From Calvatia gigantea (Eukaryota > Basidiomycota > Agaricomycetes > Agaricales > Lycoperdaceae), in the NCBI GenBank assembly GCA_025093985.1, contig JACAAK010000014.1, forward strand, positions 496,001-560,000: a DNA stretch of 64,000 nt, given 5' to 3'. The notes under the pieces are model-generated. The model saw only the letters and a list, made by a program, of their open reading frames with translations, did not search any database and had not been told where the DNA came from. Position numbers and translations under genes: made by a program. Below are positions 24,089-34,628 of this stretch, piece by piece (the first letter of the stretch is position 1; each line of letters starts with the position of its first letter).

Positions 24089-24253
24089 CTCATGTTGTAT
24101 CCCTCTCATATATTTGTTATTCACATCTTCACGCTTGGTTTGGTTCGCACTGCAGAGAATTATATTAGCGTATCTCTAGTCTATAATGATAAACACCCAG
24201 AGTCAATAGTTAGTTACGTGGTGAGCAGGTCTATTGTTGTCTAGTAAATTATT

Positions 24254-27231
24254 TCATTTTTTAGCCTGAGGAAGGGTCTTGCGATAAGCATCTTCAAGCT
24301 CCTTCTGCAAATTAGGCAACACGGGCAAATGTGTCTGAAGGATATAAGTTATCAGTCTATATGACGATTACACGGCCGTTGCGTGTTCTCACCTTGTATT
24401 CCATGCTAAATTCACCTAGAAAGCGGAAAACATCAGGGGATATCAAGGAGTAGAGCGCTAGAATTCTTACCCTTGCCTTGGGTCGAACCGCGGAGTTGAT
24501 TTGAATAACCGAACATGTCATTTAAAGGGACCTCAGCTACGCAAGTGAACTCTTCATCCCGAACTTCGCTGTCTATAATCGTTCCGCGCCGGGAGTTCAA
24601 ACCACCAATTACTTGGCCTAATTGATGAAAGTGTGAGAAGATCTAAGGTTCAAGAAAACCTCCATACTCACTTTGGAATTCGGAAGGCGCCACAACCTCC
24701 ACTGTCATGATGGGTTCGAGAATGACGGGTCGAGCTTGTCGGAACGCCTCTCTAAAGGCACCAATGGTTGCCAATCTGAAGGCCAACTCTGAGGAATCAA
24801 CCACATGGAAGGCACCGTCTTGTAGGATTAGACGACAGCCTGAGATCGGGTTACCAGAGAGCGTTCCTTTCTCCAATGCCTCGTAGAATCCCTGTGATTT
24901 CACAAAAAGAATATGAGATGCAATAACTATGGCTACACGAACTGCACACCTTCTCCACCGCTGGTATAAAGTTAGAGGGAATGTTGCCACCCATAACGAC
25001 ACTCTCAAACCCAGTATCCTTGTTGGTTTCTGGGTCCGGCTCCATCGGTTCGATATATCCAATGACCTTGGCATACTGGCCAGCACCGCCGGTTTGTTTC
25101 TTGTGCGTGTAATCGAAATTTGCACGTTGTGTGATGGTCTCACGGAAGGCGACCCGTGGTTTGCCAGTTGTACATTCTGTATTGTATTCCCGTTTCATAC
25201 GTTCAACATAAATTTCTAGGTGCAATTCGCCCATTCCGGAAATGATGGTCTGGATATTAAATTTAGACCCTGCATGAGAAGGTGAATGACCTGCCTCACC
25301 TCCTTGCTTTCATGATCAATGTGAACTCTAAACGTAGGGTCTTCCTTCTGGAAGCGATTAAGTGCACGTGAGAAGTTAGGCGTCTCCTGGCCCTTGGGCT
25401 TAATAGCTAGCGAGATGACCGGTTCTGGGACAAACATAGGATGACTGAAATTTGAATTAGATGGACCAAAAACAAAAAGTTGGACGTAACATACCATTGA
25501 GAAACTGGTCGTTCCATCGGTGAAAGTGTCACCCGAAGAACATTCAACGCCAAAGATGGCACAAATTTCGCCAGGGCCAATTGATTCAATATCCTAAGGT
25601 AAAATGAGTCGGGGTTCCATCACAACTGGTTAATTAATCATACCTCCATCTCGTTGCTATGCATGCGCACAAGACGAGGAACCTTAACCCTCTTGCCAGT
25701 GCGGGCATTGTAGATCTGCATTGACTTTTTCAAAGTCCCCTGGTACACTCTCATGTAGGTAAGTTGGCCGAAACGCCCTTCCTCGAGTTTGAATGCCAGC
25801 CCTACGAGTGGGGCTTCTGCGGCAGGAACAAGTTGGGCCTGGGGGGACCCGGCAGGAGCATTAGTGTCATGAGCCAGAACCTCGCTTTCCGACGGGTCAG
25901 GAAGGTAAGCACAGACGCCATCCAAAAGGGGTTGGACACCAGTATTCTTGATTGCAGAACCGAGGAAGACAGGGGAGAATTTCAGACCAATTGTAGCACG
26001 ACGAATAGCAGCGGCAATCTGTTCATTGGTGGGTACTTCGTCATTCAAAAAGATCTCTCCCATTTCTTCGTCAGCTTCAGCCAGCTGTTCGATGAGTTCC
26101 TGACGTTTTTCCTTGGCCAGATCCATAACAGAAGCGGGGATTTCCTCAGAAATGACAATCTCATTTCTGGCAAAGACAAAATGAGTGGGACTCATTAAGG
26201 GAGAATGTGTCGTCGGCATACCCCTTATAGCCCTGATTGTAGATAGCTCGCCAATGGACAAGATCAACCACGCCTTTGAATTCGTCTTCCATTCCAATAG
26301 GCACCTGTACAGCCGCGGCTGGCAGACGGAGCTTGGTCCGAATCTGGTTAACAATACGCCAGGGATTGGCTCCAGGCCTTGTTTCGTGAGCCAAGAACAA
26401 AATTGAACGCATATAGTAACATACCTATCCATTTTATTGACGAAGGATATCCGTGGTACATTGTAGCGGCGCATTTGGCGGTCCACAGTCGTTGTTTGAC
26501 TCTGGAAGATACGTTATCAGGCTTGGATGAATAATAATGGAAGCAATGACAAACCTGGACACCAGCAACAGCACACAGAACTAGAACTTGCGCCGTCAAG
26601 TACTCGTAATGCGCGTTCAACCTCGATGGTGAAATCGACGTGTCCTACAACAGATATGCTCAGCGATGAAGAGTGCGTATTTGAGAGGGGGGAACCTCGT
26701 ACCAGGAGTGTCAATGATGTTCACAGCGTACTTCTGCTTGTTGCCCGAGATTGGATCTGTGGCTTCCCAATCGCAAAAAGTGGCAGCGCTTTGAATTGTA
26801 ATTCCTTTCTCTCGTTCCAAGTCCATGCTGTCCATCTTCGCACCGACCGCATCCTTGCCTCGTACCTAAAGAATGCCATGAGCAACTATTCCGAGTCTCC
26901 ACAGAGCATATATACTATAGAGCTACTGACCTCGTGGATTTCTTTGATTCTGCCAGTGTAATACAATATCCGTTCGGTCAGCGTAGTTTTTCCGGAGTCG
27001 ATATGAGCTGAGACACCAATGTTTCTCTGGAAGTGAAGGCGCTTGTAATCCTTTTCCGAAAGAGGTAAACTTGGTTGCCTGTGCCGCGTCCAGGTCATCG
27101 TTGACGGGCTTCACCGCGGCTGCTAAAGAAGCTGCGCTCCTGCCAACGAAGGGGAAAGAGAGAGAGAGGTGAGAAGGAGAGTATAGCTGCCGCGCGTGGC
27201 AGGCCCGTGTCCACAGGCGACCTAGGAGCAT
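24254..27231 (-). CDS. MEF1: Mitochondrial translation elongation factor G1
   Basis: GTPase that drives ribosomal translocation in mitochondria. Starting at 27231 ([17 protein letters not shown]) gives an Arg-rich, Ser-rich presequence suited to mitochondrial import. G motifs: [12 protein letters not shown] (G1), [12 protein letters not shown] (G2), [16 protein letters not shown] split by an intron (G3), NKMDR (G4), GSAIKN (G5). Later domains show [39 protein letters not shown] and a final exon [19 protein letters not shown] ending at the stop at 24254. Near 27056-27064 the presequence frame (ATKFTS) and the mature frame ([16 protein letters not shown]) are out of register; a missing CT pair would explain it. 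An internal ATG (MTWTRH) in the mature frame is a less likely start because it lacks a targeting sequence. Its last codons were copied to 60882-60926. Confidence 0.93.
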
Positions 27232-27667
27232 CGTGACCAAAAAGCTGACTTTGGCCTGCAAGTTGTCAAAGGCGAACTCGCGAATTGACGGCAGTCGAAT
27301 TTTTCGGCGCTTCATTGCTTAGTCAGCAGCACCTTCATCCCGGCGAATTATTCACACAACTCTCAAAGGTCTGGGGTCCCTGGCGTTTCAGTATCGCAAC
27401 AATGCCATGCCTGCCATGATAAATGCCTTCTGTATGTGACCAAGAAATCTTGGTCACGTTCCTTAAACCACACTTGTTACGCTGAGTATTGTGAAATCAA
27501 AGACCAAGCAACACTGTGATCTGGACCCCAAAGATCTTTTCCATTTTGCCTCGTGTCCAACCTAGATCCAAACCCAGAGTCGGAGGTCCCGAGCCACATA
27601 CAGATATATATAAAAGGGGCCATTACCACGGTCACTCCGTCCTCGACATCCGAAAACCAAAATCACT
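27232..27667. other. Divergent promoter region of MEF1 and kinase 2
   Basis: About 440 bp between two divergent start codons. No gene. It contains the TATA box of kinase 2. Confidence 0.55.
27605..27616 (+). promoter_or_regulatory. TATA box of kinase 2
   Basis: TATATATAAAAG about 55 bp upstream of the ATG at 27668. Confidence 0.7.
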
Positions 27668-29036
27668 ATGTCTCAACCAACACACCATCTCGGACAGGGT
27701 CAACCGAGGACCTCGCGCCAGACAATAAGGCTATCAGATAAAGATGTCACGATGGAATATCACCATGATGTGGGTGGATTTTCGGATATCTATCGCGGCC
27801 ACTGGGTCGATAAGAGTCGAACCGAGGAGGTGTGTTACGTCTATCTCTTCACCTGTCCCGCAACATCTTCCTTACCGCTTCCTGGCTGCTTGTAGCTTGC
27901 GATTAAGGTCTTCCGGAAAGCCAGGGATGAGGAACCCGAGGTGATGAGGGTCATGAGAAGAGTAAGTAGGATTTGGATTTGTCAGCTTCGGACAATATTG
28001 CCGTTGGTTAACAATATTTTGTAGAGACTCTGGGCAGAAGTGGAGACCTGGCTAAGAGCACAACCCCATCCCAACATTCTTCCCTTCTTTGGACTCTATG
28101 TCAACAAAGTGGTGACCTTCCCTGCGCTTGTATCACCACTCAGGCCGGATGGAAATATTCTACAGTTCCTTCGTACATCCAACGCAAACCGCAGACTACT
28201 CGTACGTTGTGATTTCCCGTCTCTTCATTCCAGTAACAGTAACAAAAGAGCCATCAGTGCGCCGGAATCGCAAATGGGTTGGCACACCTACATCAACATA
28301 ATATCATACACGGGGATCTTAAACCGGTACACATGCCTATATGTTGGAAAAAGCGAAGTATGCTCACGATAAGCAGAACAATGTACTGATACGCAGAGGC
28401 GAACAAGGCAATCCTATACCGGAAATATCAGATTTTGGCAGAGCAAAGATTCAGGGCACCCAAGGGTTCGCAGGTAGTCTTCGCGCGACATTCCGGTAAG
28501 CATCCACACCTACTTCCCCACCTATCAACGAACGTCAGATCTCAGGTATACCGCGCCGGAGGTACTCCTTAACTCGCTTCCCTCACCGGAACATTCTGTG
28601 GTACTACCTTCTCCAGAGGGCGCGAATCGGCTTCTTACGAAGTACTCTGATGTCTACAGCCTTGGGATGGTCATTCTGCATGTAATTGTGTTCTCTCCTT
28701 ATTGAATCGCCACGCGTTGATGAGCCACTTCAGGTCGTCAGCGGAATCAAGCCATATTGCAGCTGGAACGAAGTCCAGATATCCGTTGCGTTTTCCACCG
28801 GGGATTCGGAGGAGCCCAAACTCAGCGATCACGAGCACCACCGCCCTATGGAGTGGGTTTGGCCCCTGACTCGCCGCTGTTGGGGATTTGGAAAACCTCC
28901 GAGGGAACGCTGCACGGCGTCCGAGTGCTTTCAAGCCCTCAACGAGCTACCTGATCCAAAAGAGCACATCAATCCCCAGTCTTACGACACGGAAGATATC
29001 GACTTCACTCACCTGTTTGACCCCGCCCGAAATTGA
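27668..29036 (+). CDS. TKL-type protein kinase 2
   Basis: Kinase domain protein, diverged from the other two kinases in the window. Exons joined in phase give MSQPTHHLGQGQPRTSRQ, a degenerate glycine loop (DVGGFSDIYRGHW), beta-3 lysine in LAIKVFRK, LWAEVETWLRAQPHPNILPF, the catalytic loop IIHGDLKPNNVLI with HGD, DFG in ISDFGRAK, APE in YTAPEVLL, and SDVYSLGMVIL. The C-lobe ends with WPLTRRCWGFGKPPRERCT and a short acidic tail. About seven short introns; all junctions I checked keep phase, so this copy looks intact. Substrate and pathway are unknown; such kinases are abundant and variable in mushroom genomes. Confidence 0.87.
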
Positions 29037-30142
29037 TCAAGCTATCAAGTTTTAAATACCCATAAAATATGTACACGTATGTCGTTTCGTAAAGTTAGTT
29101 CCATATACCCAAGTGATTGTACTGCGCCCGTTGATAACAAAAGTTACACTGGGGATTGTGCATCACGGTCGAGAGCGGCGGTGTGTGGCTGCGAGGATTG
29201 CCGGCAAGCAACCCCTGATTGTCCTACAAGGTGTGGATTTCCTGTCCTACAAATCAAAGGCCTAGTGTTGGCACGGGTGAAGCATGAGGAGAGGTGGATC
29301 CATAGAGTTGTCTCACTCTGCCTCAAACACACTTAGCCATCTCACCAAAGGGTGAATGCAACTGATACGGCATCATTGATAATTAAGGTGGCCCCCTTCA
29401 CCTCATTGTCACGGCTTTGATACCGTCAGGTTCCCATGGTCTCTTGTCATCACAATGATCCCATGTCCCCGTCCTTTGTCATCTTGCCTCGTGTGCCGCA
29501 GTATATCCACAAAGATGTCACTAGAAACACTCACAGGCGGTCAAGTATAGGATCCCCAACCCATGACGGGCCTCCGCGGTATTTTCAAATTAGCACCCGA
29601 TGGCGAATTTCCAAGATCCCCTCGATCCAGTCAAATGGACAGTGGCGGGGGTTGTATGAATCTATTAAAACCTGCCTAGTTGAGTCCTAAACACGTGGCT
29701 GCAGTTAATTTGAGGGTATCAGTAGCTACAATTATGAGTTTTGGCGTTTGATAACGTCAATAAAGGCGCTCTTATCGATGTGGAGGTTTCTTCTTCGATT
29801 CGACAACCTTCGGGACTCGGAACTCAAGTTAAGATGCCGTCCGTTTGCGATAGGACGTTGACTAAACTCCTTATCTCACGGACAGTATGGATAAATGGCT
29901 AGTTGAGTAGGTTGTGCGCTCGGAAGTTGATCGCTATGAGCCACGAACAGGTATTAAACGGACATGAGGTTAATCTCCGGGGCTGTGAGGAATCCTCCAG
30001 ATAAGTATCAGCTTCAGTATCAGCCTAAAGAATGGACGGGCTGAATTTACAGCACGGTAATGATTAAATTACGGGGAGTGGGAGAACAAAGATCCAAAGG
30101 TTGTTCGGACAGGCATTGGCCGTCATTCTTACGCATACTGTG
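29037..30142. other. Region without a recognised gene
   Basis: Downstream of kinase 2 and of membrane copy A, whose genes converge here. Short frames such as 29079-29336 (Cys-rich by chance composition) have no support. Confidence 0.4.
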
Positions 30143-33100
30143 TCACTCTCCATCCTCTGCATCTGGGCTCGCCACGGACCGATATCTCACAGCCTGTATC
30201 ACGCCCACAACCAAAATCAAAAACCCAATACCATTACCAACAGAGACCCGCTAGGCCTGGTGCTTCTTCCAACAACATGTGGCACCAGGTCCAACAACGC
30301 CAAAACGATTCCGAAACTAGCAGTGAAAACGTAGCGGTCTTATAGGACCCGGCATGGGTCCGCGAGTGGCAGCTCATAACGAACTGGAGAATTGACCCCG
30401 TGATATACAGGGATGAGCTAAGCGGCTGAATACATCCCAGGATGGCCGATGAGTATGGAGAAAGAAAGTCCAGAGGATGTGGTTCTTCTGCTGATTGCGG
30501 AATACGTGGTTTGAGGATATAGGTCGACGGGGGCGCTAGGAAATGGATGGACACGAAGACCGATATGAGAAGCTGTTGCATTCTTGAGCATACATTGGTG
30601 GCAATAAAAGTGAGTGCACAACATACCGCGAACTTGACTCTCCCAGAAATCCTACCTTCAACTCTGTCACTCGCCCTCTCCGCATGCGTAGCTTTAACGA
30701 AGTGGACCTTCGGAATCCACCCCTTTTTCTTTGGATCTCTACCATTCATCGACCAGTCGAACTCCGCTCTCGTTGCGGCTTTCAGCATCACAAATACCGG
30801 AATCAGGTCGAAGATGTTTGTCATGGGAATCCTGGTGAGCCAGTGCCCAGTTGCTTCAGACAGGAAGACGGACGAGAGCACATCATCGGTGACAACTATC
30901 AAGGGACCACACGCAATGAAAGTAGTCCCGAGGCGTGAAATGTCTGTCGTGCTGTTACGGGTGTACCAATAATGGATTGTTAAGAACTAGGATATGATTC
31001 CAAAAATCCCACTGGATGCAAACGGAATGTGAGAGAAAGAATATAGGAAGAATATAAAAACTGTACTGATTGAGTCATGCTCGTGTTGTAATTGTTCTAA
31101 TTTGTTATCAGGCTCTGTCATATTGTAAGTACTGGGTCGTGAAAGAGATCCAGCATCCAATATCAAAAGCTTATGAGGTATACGACCGGAAAAGGCGAGT
31201 TTCCAGACTACGGTGACATATTTTTCGCCTGTACAAGAAAAAAGCCAGTTTCTTATCAGGTCCGCTCCACTGTGGAGACTGCACGTCGGCTGCCTTCGGA
31301 GCGGCACCCAACGAGCATCTCACACTAATCAGTCCGCCCTCCGAAGATTTCGTCACCCCGACCATTCATCGATCCGTCACCGATCCGCTCGTCCCTCGCT
31401 CACTACACAAACCGTCCATTTCGCCTGCCATACGTCGTGTTTCAGACCAATACCCACTTTAATAAAATTTCACCGCACACCTTTCTCGTTATTGACATAT
31501 TTTTCTAATTCAGACTCTTCGCCTCCGTAGTTGCACATTCACTCGTTGTATTTCAAAATTTCAACATTTTACCACAGCTCCCTAGCCTAACCTTCATTAT
31601 ACTAACTCAACACATTTGCTATACAGATTCAGTATTTGTAGATAACCGTAGAAATTGAACACCGGACAAGTTGTCTACAGTATAAATACAAGTCGAGCCA
31701 GTAGAGGCTCGACACCTAGTAATTGGATACCCATTTTTCACTCTCGAAGTCTCACCCTGAACTGTCTCAGCTCTGTCTCTCGTTGCCTGTCACTTTCTTG
31801 TTGGCTCTCGTTCCACGCTCGTTCCAAGATCTTGCCTTCGACAACACCTCTGACACCGTCACTCTAGCCCCTCGTTCTCTTGTGTTCCCGGCCCCTGTCT
31901 CTCTTTTCCTGGACCCGGTTTCGAAGCCTCGTGACTGACGGACGCAGTCACACCCTATTTTCGTTGAACCGCCGCCTCATCTCTTCACCACCTACCGAAT
32001 CAAACGTACCTGGCGTGAGGTGTCGGGGCTTCGCCTCTTCAACGGAAACCTCTCGACTGACAGGAACAGGAATAAGATCCTGTAAGTCAAACATTAGGGA
32101 TACGTTACAAGACAGGATAAATGCACCTACTTTTGCGCCAGTTGCCCGTTCCGTAGCAGACATGAATGGTGCGTAAAGCCACTCCGTTCTGTGCTTCTTG
32201 CTCTTAGAATTTTTGACTCTGACCCTTTGCATAGGCATTCGAAGTTGAACTTTTGTCTCAAACACACCGTTCGTGAGATAGGACCGTGAACGGGAACAGT
32301 GGTACCACTGTAAATGTTCGCGTGGATTGCTAGGTACGGGGGAGGTGCACTAGCATTTGAACGAGTCAGTTGTTGAAGTTCTTCTTGTCTAAAAGGCCCA
32401 GAAAGATTCCATACCATTTGTTTTGCAGTCTCTTTTTGAGCTTTCTCGTACGGTTGCCTTTTGAAAAATTTTGTTTCATCGACTAGGCGGACATGGGCTC
32501 TATGATGTGGCGTCAAAAAAATAGTAATGTCGCGGAGGGGGTAAACCGAACCGAGTGACCATGTAAGGATGCTGTTCTGTCGTTGATTTCCGGTCGTCTG
32601 TGAATTCCAGGCTGAAAGAATTTTTTCTTTCATGCTGGTCCTTCGGAGGCGCTTCTACTTAACTCTCCATCGTCCCAATCCGGTTCGTCATCAGAATCCA
32701 TGTCGGGGTCAAAATTTTCACGCATGGGGTCCGCAGCCTCATCTACCGGAGTTTGGGCGGTTTTCTCATTCGTGATATTATGGGACTGGGTGAGGGGTAT
32801 CGTGATTCCAAAACTATCATATATCTGGTCCTCGAGCGAGGGCTCGCCTTCCCGGAAGAGCCACAAATGAGTGAGAAGGGAAAGGTGGAGTTTTGGAAGG
32901 GCGACAAACCACTTTCGAACGGTTGGTGCCTTGATCTCTTGCGGTCTCCAAGAAGTATAATTTTTAATAAAACCCAACCACGATGGTCGGTCTGGCTGGG
33001 CAAGGGACAAAAGACGCTCGAAGGTCGTAATTCGATATATTGGGCCGAGTACTAAAACATAAGCGCATTTCACAGCAAGGGGAGGCAGAGGCTCACAAGT

Positions 33101-33577
33101 GACTTGTGGGTATGTTTAGCGTCACATTGGTGAATACATTCTTGCTCTTCAGGTGAACATCATGGAAAACCGTCCCAGAGTATAATAACCTCTCTGTGCG
33201 ATCTTTGCCATCGATCCTGATGGTGCCGTCCTCTGCTGTATCATCTCGGATCCACACAGAGGCGACGACGTCAAACTTCGAATCCCTAGTAATCATTGGA
33301 CGGACTACTTGGGACCAGTCCGAGACATCTGTATCTGGCTTCGTCATAGTACATTGAACGGTGCGGATGCCGCAACCTATACCACAGGTTGCTGACGACA
33401 AAATATACCCCGATGCCTCCAAAAAGAATGCAAGTGAGCAGTGCCAGCCATAAGCAAAGTTTAATCACTGAACTGCGATTTTCGGTGTGAAGCACCTGGG
33501 TTAAGGTGTAGCGTATCATTTCCTTGTACAATCGGATTTTGCGTTCGTTTGGTGTCTAGTGGAAAGTCAGTGTTCAT
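30143..33577 (-). pseudogene. Multipass membrane protein family, copy A (interrupted)
   Basis: First of three tandem minus-strand paralogues of a family I do not recognise. The start at 33577 gives MNTDFPLDTKRTQNP and a first membrane segment (LCLWLALLTCILFGGIGVYF), then a probably lumenal domain with FDVVASVWIRDD and RTERLLYSGTVFHDV. Later exons carry KNYTSWRPQEIKAPTVRKW, EPSLEDQIYDSFGITIPL, an acidic linker, HPYIVTR, and the C-terminal membrane part (GHWLTRIPM, GWIPKVHF, LYITGSILQFVM) ending near 30143. Compared with copy B it has single-base slips near 33475, 33342 and 30300, and an insertion of about 0.7 kb at 31277-31985. Several lesions plus the insertion make this the most likely real pseudogene of the three. 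Confidence 0.6.
31277..31985. mobile_element. About 0.7 kb insertion in membrane copy A, possible solo LTR or relic
   Basis: Copies A and B align up to about 31277 (TTTCTTATCAGGTCCGCTC) and resume at about 31985 (CGAATCAAAC), with B having no equivalent. The insert is pyrimidine-rich, holds TATAAATA at 31681 and, 11 bp on, a perfect 8-bp stem (31692-31699 with 31706-31713, 6-nt loop). It runs from TGTGGAGACTGC to GCAGTCACA in its best candidate limits, weakly inverted ends. No clear target-site duplication and no coding capacity, so the nature is uncertain. Confidence 0.4.
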
Positions 33578-34628
33578 GCTGCTATAGGTATCGATACAAA
33601 CTGCGGATTATTAGCCACACATATTTAGACTCCGCCTTCAACGAGCGCCAGAACAGAAGACAAAGATTGCGCCCATACCCAGTAACGCCGGACTGCGGGC
33701 ATCACGGTAACTGTTGGACGAAGCTAACCAACATCGTCTCGTGACCAGTCCTATTATTAGATCATGTGTATTATTCGTTCCGGTATCTTTTCTCTTTCTC
33801 CCCAGTTGTCTACCATCAACTGGGGACGTGCGTCTTTTCTTTCATTATTTTTCTTGTTGTTGAGCTGAAAATGTCTGTAATTACACGTCTGTGTACTCTA
33901 CAGCCGAGAGTAACAACTAAGCCAGCCATGTCTTACTCGGCTGTGGGGATCAGATAATGACAGCAATGCTCTTATGTTCTTGGTGTCGATCAACAAAATG
34001 GTCTTACAACCTCGTACTTGTGGTGATTAACCATTGAGTATCCCAGAGATCCCATGAAGTAGGGTGCGACTCCTGGGACTTGAAGCTCCATGCCACGAGG
34101 GTCGGCTTCAGTTGTGCGAGAAACATTCCAGATCTTCTGAGGGATGACAACGTTGGCGTAAGTGTAAGTGTAAGGTAGGCGAGACTCGTCCAATAGCGAC
34201 AATCAGGCCATCTCTCTGGGTAATAATATCATCGGATCATATTTCACTATTCCAATCCAGCACGACCATACCCTCGACTTATACACTGTTATGGAAGCTT
34301 CAGCGCTCGACTAGCGAAAAATCACGGAGTATGCGACACGCTCGTTGCCCTGTTCAGGCGACGAATGACACTGTGTCGCCAGTCTCTGGCGGGAGCTCAC
34401 CCGCTTTTTGATAGTCTAGAGGCGGTGATGAGCTCTGTGGTGTGACTCTTTTGCAGAGACGCGATCACTTCCATCTCCACTTCCAGAAGCATGGAGATTT
34501 GAGATTGATGTTAACGATTGTGCCATATCTCTGCGAACAGATAGACTCCGCTAAAATAACAGCGGGAGTGAACAATAACTCAGGAATCGCTAAACCAGGT
34601 AGATGCCTCCATTCTTTCGCGCACTATA
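33578..34628. other. Intergenic region between membrane copies A and B
   Basis: Includes the promoter of copy A, which resembles the promoter of copy B at 37466-37600 (shared ACTGCGGATTAT and GCGCCAGAACAGAAG strings), showing that promoter and gene were duplicated together. Apart from the small frame at 33990-34202 nothing else is recognised. Confidence 0.45.
33990..34202 (-). CDS. Hypothetical small ORF, unrecognised
   Basis: A 70-codon frame between membrane copies A and B, beginning MSLLDESRLPYTYTYANVVI and containing GVAPYFMGSLGYSMVNHH. The composition looks protein-like (Tyr-, Val-rich, balanced charge), but there is no recognisable domain and it may be one exon of a longer or relic gene. 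Confidence 0.25.
   Translation of the reverse strand: MSLLDESRLPYTYTYANVVIPQKIWNVSRTTEADPRGMELQVPGVAPYFMGSLGYSMVNHHKYEVVRPFC

Larger units (their letters stand above)
22455..24310 (+). repeat. Segmental duplication, left arm
   Basis: Shares promoter, kinase gene, 3' flank and the final codons of MEF1 with the reverse complement of 60880-62700. Matching landmarks include the AAGAAACGTGGTGATCAAA string near 22481 and its inverse near 62660. Confidence 0.8.

Noticed and set aside
29079..29336. Cys-containing small ORF resembling a small secreted protein
   Set aside because: No signal peptide, and the antisense frame is equally open; not supported.
30547..30972. Long plus-strand frames antisense to the membrane genes, conserved at 35080-35457 and 38295-38558
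   Set aside because: They recur only because the minus-strand exons under them are paralogous; the minus strand carries the intron-consistent family protein.
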